Of a DNA stretch of 64,000 bases, positions 19,301 through 24,699 are shown one piece after another. The position numbers were made by a program, and so were the translations under genes. Numbering within the stretch: position 1 is the stretch's first letter; the number at the start of each line of letters is the position of its first letter. The notes under the pieces were generated by a model. The model saw only the letters and a program-made list of their open reading frames with translations, did no database searches and was not told the DNA's origin. Source of the stretch: Castellaniella sp040276085 (GTDB taxonomy: Bacteria > Pseudomonadota > Gammaproteobacteria > Burkholderiales > Burkholderiaceae_B); assembly GCF_040276085.1 (NCBI RefSeq), contig NZ_JBELOK010000005.1:186001-250000 (forward strand), written 5' to 3'.

Positions 19301-19903
19301 GTGCGTGACTCACAAGGCGGTGGTCAGACTGGCGACCTGTCGAAGGTGCAACGGGGCAGCGCCGGGTGGATGCTCTTCACGAATTTCTATTCGTTCTTCA
19401 ACACCACCTATAACTTGACTGCCGAAGCTGTTGGGCGCACTGACTTCAAGAAGCCGGGCGAGGTGGGCCTGCTCGGGGTAGACCTGCTCCTGCTCTACAC
19501 AATCCCGGCGTTGCTGGGCACGATCGTGCATTCGGCTTTCGCTGGGGATTGGGACGACAAGGACTTCGGCAAAAAACTCGTGTATGACCAGCTCACCTAC
19601 CTGCTGGGCACCATGGTCGTCGTGCGCGAAGCCGGTAGCGCCGTCTCGGGGCTCCTGGGCATGTACAGCGACTACAGCGGCCCGGCGGCCGTGCGCCTGT
19701 TCGGGAACATGGCGCGGTTCGCCAAGCAGGTATCGCAGGGCGAAGCCGATGAGGCCTTCTGGAAGGCGCTCAATTCGCTGGGCGGCATCGTCTTCCACTA
19801 TCCAGCGGGGCAGATCAACAACACCCTGCAGGGCATCAATGCCATGCTCGATGGCCGCACCAGCAATCCGGGGGCGCTAGTCGTTGGGCCGCCCCGGAAA
19901 TAG
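13349..19903 (+). CDS. Giant internal virion polyvalent protein with GNAT-like and zincin-like segments
   Basis: This 2184-residue protein is the largest in the window and ends the internal virion set, matching the place of T7 gp16 but being much longer. Residues 20-110 form a conserved phage N-terminal domain. Residues about 690-785 look like a GNAT acetyltransferase segment (GAGKGTAAMQALVGYADRTG, then FYKRFGF). Residues 823-827 are HESGH, fitting the HExxH zinc-metallopeptidase motif. Around residue 2045 a hydrophobic stretch (DLLLLYTIPALLGTIV) may span membrane. Multi-domain ejection proteins of this type are called polyvalent proteins and may deliver enzymes into the host with the DNA. 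Enzyme activity is inferred, not shown. Confidence 0.8.
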   Translation: MPTNEYDDFARADAGVSLTEGLLTPGTIDLSARPVVRNDDGTISTVRSMSFNENGQEILIPTVAADGSGILDDSAAVAQYRRTGQHLGKFDTPEHATQYAQRLHEEQAVEYGPGSANDDYAQMANGDAQARDVAVQAAVNKALYTMPDDAATVKSMADRSGLPEPVVERHRDEVSRVLRMRDIRQALADSPILTRQMTDPEFARLAHDDVESLSAVEREFGVMRETPRPEPTILNYIRGLWSSFAQGTEQVRLGVQLQGADLLSDGSEDSRLQQENLLRQYRQADSRIQATTPAFESGTAQGIYGGFSSLLQQLPGLAAAIATRNPYLALGFAGTQVQAQSYGKYRARGGTPGEAFLGGTAEGALEVATEMLPMGFLVDRFGKTGAKEFLGGLLLRELPSEQIATFTQDAVDTAIANPTKTWGDFFSERGNAAYQTALATLVQSGALAGTHSLARRVVGDSLKVQEAAQGAGFLARLTELAKASKTAQRTPDTFEKFVADAAEDGPIKEVYISADALMQSGLADQVAAVSPAVAAQLPLASQTGGQIAIPVEEYAARIAPTEFNQGLLDHLKTDPEGFSQAEAQTYLQSQRDELEQEVEKAAQNQQAVDTFKASADVVRTQVKAQLEATGRFTPQVNDAYASLWANFFSGQAARLTNTTPEDLFKQYYPTVVAENVASGPVLDQGGGLDALRQQWRADGIDASVSEHDGTITLSKIIVPNGQRGAGKGTAAMQALVGYADRTGQHVALSPSADFGGNKKRLVAFYKRFGFVENKGKNRAFSTSESMHREAPGRVLEQAARGSFNPSTNTIALLKAADLSTFLHESGHFFLEVQTDIAGKLRQQAELFGMDALKPEERQLLADTDALMKWFGVGTLTDWYSMDLEQKRSYHEQFARGFESYLFDGKAPSIELQGLFQRFRAWLVNVYKDLKALNVTLTDEVRSVFDRMLASEDQIALAEQGRSMMPLFESAEQAGMTSDEFAAYQALGADATADAIQDLQAKGLRDMQWLHNAQSRVLKELQKEAAARRAEMRMEARREIMSQPVYRAWQFLTGKISTDDKITPVKPPSSHPDVLDPAVDSLFVAIAKLGGLDRAEVKSEWGIDSNETTPPVFGKPVIRAKGGRSLDDMRQALIEQGYLSQEDATGDWNPREFEDRFDAELRGDTQYSFSHDFAADQELQAGAELANPGALTTGRLDASELSSMALPAEVMDVLKARKMVAKNGLHPDIVAALPGIEMTSGDELVRKLAEAEPPQDTIAAVTDVKMLERYGELSSPEAIAKAADKAVHNEARARFAATEAEVLQRLANPTAPTGKIDRRGRAVSRGILLPAAREFAQNVIARVRVRDLRPAQYASAEARAAQNSARAAKAGDVVTAAAEKRNQVIQQQLTKATYDAQDEVGKAVRYLRKFDNTGTRKNIDPDYLDQIDQLLERFDLRASVSNKEAARRKSLIDWVQAQQELGFDPDVPDALLAQAQRKPYRELTLTELRGVLDTVKQIEHLGRLKTRLLTAADNRAFAQVVDEISASITDNAARTVKERRTSDRGRLADIGTLFRNFTADHRKFASLVREMDGWQDGGPMWEYLAQSMNRAGDREAVMREQATIELSNLLKPILKTGKLNEKTFFRSVGKSFTREERIGIALNMGNETNRERLISGEGLPPAAQREILDTLTKEEMDFVQSIWDYLDSYWSEIVAKQRRVQGITSEKVQALPVETRHGTYRGGYYPIKYDALRSTRAEADTAAEVQRQVERGLYASSTTRRGHEKARAASVGRPMRYDLGVITQHVDQVVHDLSWHEYLIDANRLLKAPAIDKAIRSHYGPELLRTMRETLTDIAVGNLASQSSGERILNYIRKGATITGLGWRLTTSLMQPLGLTQSMVRVGPKWVARGAWRWFGDTAHFENSVRKINEKSDFMRLRAKTMQREINEIRNRVKGKDSRLEASYFYLIQKAQLMADVPTWWGQYEKSMAEDGMTEERAAAMADQAVRDSQGGGQTGDLSKVQRGSAGWMLFTNFYSFFNTTYNLTAEAVGRTDFKKPGEVGLLGVDLLLLYTIPALLGTIVHSAFAGDWDDKDFGKKLVYDQLTYLLGTMVVVREAGSAVSGLLGMYSDYSGPAAVRLFGNMARFAKQVSQGEADEAFWKALNSLGGIVFHYPAGQINNTLQGINAMLDGRTSNPGALVVGPPRK

Positions 19904-19904
19904 G

Positions 19905-19917
19905 CCCGTGGCCTTGA
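19905..19917 (+). promoter_or_regulatory. Copy 4 of recurring motif CCCGTGGCCTTGA
   Basis: This exact copy begins 2 bases after the stop of the giant ejection protein and lies 51 bp before the tail-fibre ATG, just upstream of a stem-loop. It is the copy closest to the diversity-generating retroelement, so if it acts as a promoter it would drive the fibre and the retroelement. Confidence 0.45.
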
Positions 19918-19933
19918 CGGCTGGGTAGTCGGT

Positions 19934-19964
19934 GAAAATCCCTGCAAGTTCTGCCGGGGTTTTC
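19934..19964 (+). terminator. Stem-loop immediately before the tail-fibre start
   Basis: The arms 19934-19946 and 19952-19964 pair over 13 positions with one mismatch and one G-T wobble around a 5-nt loop. The right arm ends in GGGGTTTTC, so it resembles an intrinsic terminator. The same GGGG (19956-19959) is the only plausible Shine-Dalgarno for the ATG at 19968. The element could therefore terminate transcription, mask the ribosome site, or both. Confidence 0.6.
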
Positions 19965-19967
19965 ATC

Positions 19968-21908
19968 ATGACTGTGTCCAGTACCATCCGCAAGGCCGGT
20001 CCCTTCCTGGGGGATGGGTCTACCGGGCCTTTCGATTTCGACTTCTACATGCCCGTAGGGTCTGAAAGTTCTGTCGTGGCCGTTGTGGCTGATCCTCTCG
20101 GTGCAGAAACCACGCTTGATTACGGCGACCCCAACGGGCCGGGGGTGGACTATACCGTCAGCCTGAACAGCGACCAGAGCACAAACCCGGGTGGGTTTGT
20201 CACCCTGACAAACGTGCTGGCGGTTGGGTACAAAATGGTGCTCACCAGTGCGGTGCCTGAGTTACAGCCCACCGACATCACCGACCTGGGGGGGTTCTAC
20301 CAGAACCTCGTGACGCAGGCCTTTGACCGCTTGACCGTGCTGGCCCAGCAGGCCAATGAAAAGATTGATCGCGCCGTGAAGGTGCCGATTTCCAGCACGA
20401 TCACGCCGGACGATCTCATCAACCAGCTTACCAACGCGGCATCCGACGCCATAAATGCCGCCGATGCTGCCGCCGTCAGTGAAGGCAACGCCGCCGATTC
20501 GGCCAGCGCTGCCCTGGTCAGTGAAGGTAAGGCGCACGACTCGGAAGTCGCCGCAGCGCTGTCGGAAACCCACGCATCCACCAGCGAAGGCAACGCAGCA
20601 GGATCAGCCAGCGCGGCCCTGGTCAGCGAAGGCAAGGCCCACGACTCCGAACTCGCGGCGGGCCTATCAGCCAGCGCGGCCCTGGTCAGCGAAGGCAAAG
20701 CCCACGACTCCGAACTGGCTGCTGCGCTGTCGGAAGGCAACGCCCATGCTTCGGAGTTGGCCGCCGCGACCAGCGAACAGAACGCGGCCACGTCCGAGGG
20801 CAACGCAGCCAGTAGCGAACTGGCTGCCAAGACGTATCTCGAAACCCTGGCGCAGCCCTTCGCCTTCATGAAGGCCGACTACGACACGCCCTGCCTGAAA
20901 AAGACCGGCGCACAGACGGTCAGCATCAAGGCCGGGACGGTGGTGGTTGTGGCCGGTGTCGCGCGCGCCTTTGCTGCCGACACGCCGGTCGCCATGCCCG
21001 CGCTCACCGCCGGGGAGGACTATTCGGTATGGGTCAAGACCGACAATAGCGCAGTCGCTGTCGTTGATTCGTTCCTTGCCCCGGCCAACGCCCCCGACGT
21101 GGGGGCCATCCGCATCGGCGGATTCCATCATGGCCTCGTCGCGCCGGGCGAGACAGTGGCCGGGGGTAGTTTCTCTACCAGCGGTGTGACTGCGGGCGGC
21201 GGGTCGATGCTGTGGACACAAGCCGACGTGGACAAACTGGCCGGGATCAACGAATTCTCGATTTGGGACTTGGCCCTGCGCCACCGGGGCGAACAGTACG
21301 GCATGTCGTACGACCCGTGGGTCGATGCCTGGGGCGGTATTTATTTTTGCAATACCGCTCCCCATTTGAACGGCATCAGCCGGTACAACACTGACGTTTG
21401 CAGCGGCACCGTACAGCCCTTCGTGCCTCCGTCCTTCGGGGGCGACGGCGTGCTCAAGTACAGTGCCTTCCGGTCGTGGGAAGCTATTGAAATCCTGGCC
21501 GACCACGGTTGTCGTCCTGTTTTGTACAACGAGTTTGTCAGCATGGCCTTCGGCGTCACCGAGGGCCAAAGCCTGGGGGGCGCGTCCGCGACGATTCCGG
21601 CCACGGCCCGCCAGCCGGGCTATACGTCGCGCATTGGTTTGGAACAGGCCACCGGCCACGTCTACACCATCGGCGGCCCGATGATCGGTCAGGGTGGATC
21701 GGCGTGGGCGGGTAATGGCCGGGGGTCGAACTACGGCGGTGGCGTCGTCCAGTTGTTCGGCGGCAACCGTACGGGCACGTCCAGTTCGGGGTCTCGTTGC
21801 GTCAACTTTGGCAACGGCCTTGCGTACTCGTACTGGAGCATTTCGCTTCGAGCCGCCGGTGACCCGCAAAAAACAGTCGGCCCGGCCCTGTACCAAGAGG
21901 CCGCGTAA
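19968..21908 (+). CDS. Receptor-binding tail fibre, DGR target protein
   Basis: The ATG at 19968 (MTVSSTIRKAGPF) is preferred over a GTG at 19932, since T7 gp17-like fibres start this way. The 646-residue product has an N-terminal virion-attachment domain (to about residue 155), an Ala/Ser/Glu-rich repeat stalk (about 157-290), a middle beta domain, and a C-terminal domain from about residue 430. The last 50 residues hold the variable repeat (residues 597-632), where Phe597, Gly598, Gly603, Ser606, Gly615, Tyr620, Tyr622 and Ser624 correspond to adenine-containing codons in the template. By analogy with BPP-1 Mtd the C-terminal domain should have a C-type lectin fold and bind the host receptor. 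The stop overlaps the next ATG (TAATG). Confidence 0.9.
   Translation: MTVSSTIRKAGPFLGDGSTGPFDFDFYMPVGSESSVVAVVADPLGAETTLDYGDPNGPGVDYTVSLNSDQSTNPGGFVTLTNVLAVGYKMVLTSAVPELQPTDITDLGGFYQNLVTQAFDRLTVLAQQANEKIDRAVKVPISSTITPDDLINQLTNAASDAINAADAAAVSEGNAADSASAALVSEGKAHDSEVAAALSETHASTSEGNAAGSASAALVSEGKAHDSELAAGLSASAALVSEGKAHDSELAAALSEGNAHASELAAATSEQNAATSEGNAASSELAAKTYLETLAQPFAFMKADYDTPCLKKTGAQTVSIKAGTVVVVAGVARAFAADTPVAMPALTAGEDYSVWVKTDNSAVAVVDSFLAPANAPDVGAIRIGGFHHGLVAPGETVAGGSFSTSGVTAGGGSMLWTQADVDKLAGINEFSIWDLALRHRGEQYGMSYDPWVDAWGGIYFCNTAPHLNGISRYNTDVCSGTVQPFVPPSFGGDGVLKYSAFRSWEAIEILADHGCRPVLYNEFVSMAFGVTEGQSLGGASATIPATARQPGYTSRIGLEQATGHVYTIGGPMIGQGGSAWAGNGRGSNYGGGVVQLFGGNRTGTSSSGSRCVNFGNGLAYSYWSISLRAAGDPQKTVGPALYQEAA
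20607..20718 (+). repeat. 63-bp-period direct repeat in the fibre stalk
   Basis: Segments starting at 20607 and 20670 are nearly identical over about 48 bp (one difference), and a more diverged copy starts at 20502. Each encodes a SASAALVSEGKAHDSE-type stalk unit. The 63-bp period keeps frame, so stalk length could change by recombination between copies. Confidence 0.8.
21756..21861 (+). repeat. DGR variable repeat (VR)
   Basis: This segment aligns without gaps to the template at 22004-22109 (offset 248). Of 106 positions 95 match, and all 11 mismatches are adenines in the template. The last 23 bp (21839-21861) are identical and form the likely initiation-of-mutagenic-homing end; identity stops at 21862. 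It encodes the C-terminal part of the tail fibre and is in frame. Confidence 0.95.
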
Positions 21909-21916
21909 TGAACATC

Positions 21917-21956
21917 GCACTGCCGCTTGACTGCGCCATGCCAGTATCGGCAGTGC
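21917..21956 (+). promoter_or_regulatory. Perfect 9-bp inverted repeat between VR and TR
   Basis: GCACTGCCG at 21917-21925 and CGGCAGTGC at 21948-21956 are exact reverse complements separated by 22 nt. The element lies 55 bp after the VR end. In BPP-1 a hairpin just downstream of VR aids target recognition; here the loop is larger and the distance greater, so equivalence is uncertain. It might instead shape the template RNA 5' end. Confidence 0.5.
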
Positions 21957-22003
21957 ATCGGTTTTTGCTGTCTCTCGGGGCGGCAAAAAGGGTGGAGCAA
22001 GAT

Positions 22004-22109
22004 AACAGCGGCAACCGTACGAACACGTCCAATTCGGGGTCTCGTTGCGTCAACTTTAACAACGGCCTTGCGAACTCGAACTGGAACATTTCGCTTCGAG
22101 CCGCCGGTG
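22004..22109 (+). repeat. DGR template repeat (TR)
   Basis: This is the donor copy of VR. It contains 25 adenines, concentrated in Asn codons (AAC or AAT) at positions such as 22004, 22022, 22031, 22058, 22073, 22079 and 22085. Asn codons in TR are typical because randomising AA of AAY yields 15 amino acids without stop codons. Eleven of the 25 adenines differ in VR, and none of the 81 other bases do. TR lies upstream of the reverse transcriptase on the same strand, the normal DGR order. Confidence 0.95.
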
Positions 22110-22243
22110 GCGATTGGCAACCCGTCGTGATGCAAGCCGCGTATCACGGCACTTTGGTCAGCTTGCTTCACCTGCCTTGGCAAATACTTTTCGGGATGCG
22201 GAGAACGGCGAGTAGTGAAAATCGAAAGCCGCGCCGCTTTGTC
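22110..22243 (+). ncRNA. DGR template-RNA spacer between TR and reverse transcriptase
   Basis: These 134 nt separate TR from the chosen RT start. In BPP-1 the template RNA includes a spacer of similar length downstream of TR that primes and positions cDNA synthesis. The stretch has no stop codon in the RT frame, so it could also be translated. The RNA ends are not determined from sequence. Confidence 0.55.
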
Positions 22244-23227
22244 ATGGGCAAAAAATACAAAAACCTCTACGACACAATCACGTCGATGGATAACCTGCGC
22301 TCGGCGTACCGCAAGACCTCACGGGGCAAGCGGAAAACGCGCAGCTACCGGACGTTCACCGGCCACCTGAACAGTCGCCTACGGTCTGTGCGCCGCAGTC
22401 TAGCGACAGGCTCGTATCGCCAGGGCAAACCTCGGCGGTTCACGATCTTCGAGCCGAAGGAGCGCAAGATTTCCGCGCTGCCCTTCCGTGATCGGCTGGT
22501 GCAGCATGCGCTTTGCAATGTCCTCGAACCGATTTTCGATTCGGTGTTTCTGCCGCAAAGCTACGCCTGCCGCCGGGGTAAAGGCACTCACGCCGCAGCC
22601 CGCGATGTGCAAGCCGAACTGCGCCGGATGCAGGCCCGTTGTTTGCCAGTGTGGGTGCTGAAAACCGATTTCAGCAAATACTTCTACAGCATCCCGCGCG
22701 ACGTGCTGCACCGGGAATATCGGCGCAAAATTTCCTGCAAGCCTACGCTGGCCCTGCTCGAAAAGATGATCCCCGCCGAAGGCCGGGGCATCCCCATCGG
22801 CGAACTGGTCAGCCAGCTTTCGGCCAATCTCCTCGGGCATGTCGTGGATCGCTGGCTGGTGCATGAGCAAGGCGTCACGACGTTTTTCAGGTACATGGAC
22901 GACATCGTGATCCTGGGTTCCGACCGGGCGACCCTGGCCCGTCTGCGTGTCGAACTCGAAGCCTTCGCGCTGGATGAACTCGGCCTGCGCTTCTCGCACT
23001 GGTCGCTGCAACCGATCAGCCGGGGTATCAATTTTGTGGGCTACCGCATCTGGCCGCGCTTCAAGCTGCTGCGCCGGGATTCGGTCGCCCGTGCCAAGCG
23101 CAAGGTGCGCCGCTACAAGGCGCACGGCGCTGTCGAGCGACTGCGCATGTTCCTGGCCTCGTGGCTCGGCCACGCCAAGCACGCGGATTCTCACAATCTA
23201 CTCACGCATATGCAGGTGGCCGCATGA
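22244..23227 (+). CDS. DGR reverse transcriptase (Brt-like)
   Basis: The 327-residue product starts MGKKYKNLYDTITSMDNL, which closely resembles the BPP-1 Brt N-terminus as I recall it. The fingers and palm motifs are intact: KTDFSKYFYSI with D142, then GIPIGELVSQ, where the SQ is the DGR hallmark in place of SP, and the catalytic YMDD at residues 217-220. It copies the template RNA into cDNA with errors at adenines, and the cDNA then replaces VR. The frame is open back to an ATG at 21908, so alternative longer starts exist (22196, 21908). The stop overlaps the next ATG (ATGA). Confidence 0.95.
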   Translation: MGKKYKNLYDTITSMDNLRSAYRKTSRGKRKTRSYRTFTGHLNSRLRSVRRSLATGSYRQGKPRRFTIFEPKERKISALPFRDRLVQHALCNVLEPIFDSVFLPQSYACRRGKGTHAAARDVQAELRRMQARCLPVWVLKTDFSKYFYSIPRDVLHREYRRKISCKPTLALLEKMIPAEGRGIPIGELVSQLSANLLGHVVDRWLVHEQGVTTFFRYMDDIVILGSDRATLARLRVELEAFALDELGLRFSHWSLQPISRGINFVGYRIWPRFKLLRRDSVARAKRKVRRYKAHGAVERLRMFLASWLGHAKHADSHNLLTHMQVAA

Positions 23228-23643
23228 AAGACGCCTATAGCCCCCACACCGGGGAATTCATCGACACAGACAACCCGGCCGGTTGGATGGGCCGGGCCGG
23301 TGTTGAGTGCCCTGTTCATGATCCAGCTGCCCAAAGCGTGTTCTGGCGTGGCGGCCCGGCTTGGATGGTCGAGGACGTGGTGCATGTCGAGCCGGTACCG
23401 GAATCCGTCAGCCGGGCGCAGGGTAAAGCGGCGTTGATCCAGGCCGGGCTGTGGGATGGCGTGCAGGCATATGTCGCTGGCATTGCCGACCCCACACAAA
23501 AGGCGTTGGCACAGGTCGCGCTGGACGACACGACAGAGTGGCGACGTGACAGCCCGTTTCTGGTCACTGCGGCGGCCGTCCTAGGTATTACCAGTGCGCA
23601 GCTCGATGCACTATTCGTGGCTGCGGCCAAAATCATCCTCTAA
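23224..23643 (+). CDS. Tail-fibre-associated phage protein, possible assembly chaperone
   Basis: The ATG at 23224 overlaps the RT stop and is preceded by AGGTGG. The 139-residue product has a short N-terminal part (HTGEFIDTDNPAGWM) and a conserved-looking C-terminal helical region (AALIQAGLWDGVQAYVAGI, then LGITSAQLDALFVAA). This resembles small proteins that follow tail-fibre genes and help fibre assembly. It lacks the features I expect of an Avd accessory protein, but its position after the RT means a DGR-related role cannot be excluded. Confidence 0.55.
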   Translation: MKDAYSPHTGEFIDTDNPAGWMGRAGVECPVHDPAAQSVFWRGGPAWMVEDVVHVEPVPESVSRAQGKAALIQAGLWDGVQAYVAGIADPTQKALAQVALDDTTEWRRDSPFLVTAAAVLGITSAQLDALFVAAAKIIL

Positions 23644-23652
23644 GGAAAAAGC

Positions 23653-23949
23653 ATGGCGCTGTCCGACGATGCCGTCGCAATCATTCAGGCCGTGCGCGAA
23701 ACCACTGCCGATCTGGAAGCCAAACTCGCGGGTATGCAGGCCCGCCAGGAACAACTGTTTGCCGGTTTTCCGGACGGTGATCCAGAAAGCCATCGGCGGT
23801 ACCACGAGTCAATCATTGAGTGGCGCGAACTGCGCAACCAAATGGTCAGGGCCTCACTAATTCAGGCCGCTAAGGTCGGCGGAATCGGGGCCTTCGGCTG
23901 GGTCGCGTACGCCTTGTGGCAGGCCTTCAAGATGGAGATCACGAAATGA
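23653..23949 (+). CDS. Small phage membrane protein before the holin
   Basis: This 98-residue protein has an N-terminal amphipathic or coiled-coil region to about residue 70 and one hydrophobic helix near the C-terminus (VGGIGAFGWVAYALWQAF). It opens the lysis cassette, and its stop overlaps the holin start. A holin partner, antiholin or other membrane-lysis helper is plausible from the single transmembrane segment and position, but the family is not recognised with certainty. Confidence 0.55.
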   Translation: MALSDDAVAIIQAVRETTADLEAKLAGMQARQEQLFAGFPDGDPESHRRYHESIIEWRELRNQMVRASLIQAAKVGGIGAFGWVAYALWQAFKMEITK

Positions 23950-24236
23950 AGCTAATACCCGAGTGGCGCCAGTGCCACCGATTCTGGTCTGTGCGCCTGC
24001 AAGCCGTAGGCGTGGCCCTCATCACTTTTGTACAGGGGTTTCCCGATGCTTTCATTCATGTCTGGGCTGTTCTCCCGCCTGATGTCACTGCTGCCTTCCC
24101 GGCAGATACCGTCAAGTGGCTCGGTATCGCCGTCCTTGCCTGCGGTATCGTTGCCCGAATCATCCGGCAAGACAAACTCCACGCCCCTCGCGTGGGGGGC
24201 GAAGGTAAGCCCCGAGTTTCGTGCGAAGGTCGTTGA
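23946..24236 (+). CDS. Putative holin
   Basis: The ATG at 23946 overlaps the previous stop (ATGA). The 96-residue product has two hydrophobic helices, about residues 18-30 (LQAVGVALITFVQ) and 67-83 (VKWLGIAVLACGIVARII), and a charged C-terminus, as in small phage holins that permeabilise the inner membrane to start lysis. It begins MKLIPEWRQCHRFWSVR, a pattern seen in phage holin-like families. The downstream endolysin gene starts inside it. Confidence 0.65.
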   Translation: MKLIPEWRQCHRFWSVRLQAVGVALITFVQGFPDAFIHVWAVLPPDVTAAFPADTVKWLGIAVLACGIVARIIRQDKLHAPRVGGEGKPRVSCEGR

Positions 24237-24699
24237 TATCTGCCGGTGGCTGCAAATCCACCCCGACTGGTTGATGGCCTGCATGGCTTTTGAGACCGGC
24301 TACACCTTCAGCCCGGCCGCCCGGAACAAGGCGGGATCGTCCGGTACCGGGCTCATCCAGTTCATGGCGGCCACCGCCCGGGGGTTGGGCACCACGACAA
24401 CAGCCCTGGCGGCTATGTCAGCCATCGAGCAGCTGGACTGGGTGCGTATGTACTTCAAACCCTACGCAGGCCGGATGCACGGCCTGGCTGACGTGTACAT
24501 GGCGATTCTGTACCCCCGGGCGATTGGCAAGCCTGACGACTATGCACTGTTCACGGCCCCCGGTGAGGCATACGCGCCGAATGCCGGGTTGGACAAGAAC
24601 AAGGACAAGGCGGTCACCAAGCGTGAAGCCTCGGCGGCTGTGCTCGCCGCCCTGGATCGTGGGCTCTTGCCCGGTAACGCGGCGGGGGTGCGGTCGTGA
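24046..24699 (+). CDS. Endolysin, lytic transglycosylase/lysozyme-like
   Basis: The ATG at 24046 is preferred because AGGGG lies at 24034-24038; TTG at 24028 is an alternative. The 217-residue product carries a lysozyme-like core with the likely catalytic Glu in MACMAFETGYTFSP, followed by GLIQFMAATA, and a C-terminal Asp-rich DKNKDKAVTKREA stretch resembling a calcium or peptidoglycan-binding repeat. The first 25 residues are hydrophobic and may act as a signal anchor. It overlaps the holin gene by 191 bases in a different frame, an unusually long overlap, so the true start may be further downstream. Confidence 0.78.
   Translation: MLSFMSGLFSRLMSLLPSRQIPSSGSVSPSLPAVSLPESSGKTNSTPLAWGAKVSPEFRAKVVDICRWLQIHPDWLMACMAFETGYTFSPAARNKAGSSGTGLIQFMAATARGLGTTTTALAAMSAIEQLDWVRMYFKPYAGRMHGLADVYMAILYPRAIGKPDDYALFTAPGEAYAPNAGLDKNKDKAVTKREASAAVLAALDRGLLPGNAAGVRS

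Noticed and set aside
20667..21986. A 439-codon minus-strand frame opposite the tail fibre
   Set aside because: Antisense to the fibre and VR; no domain and no ribosome site.
23224..23643. An Avd accessory gene downstream of the reverse transcriptase
   Set aside because: Composition and pattern fit a tail-fibre assembly-type protein and not a compact basic four-helix bundle; the possibility is kept only as a note.
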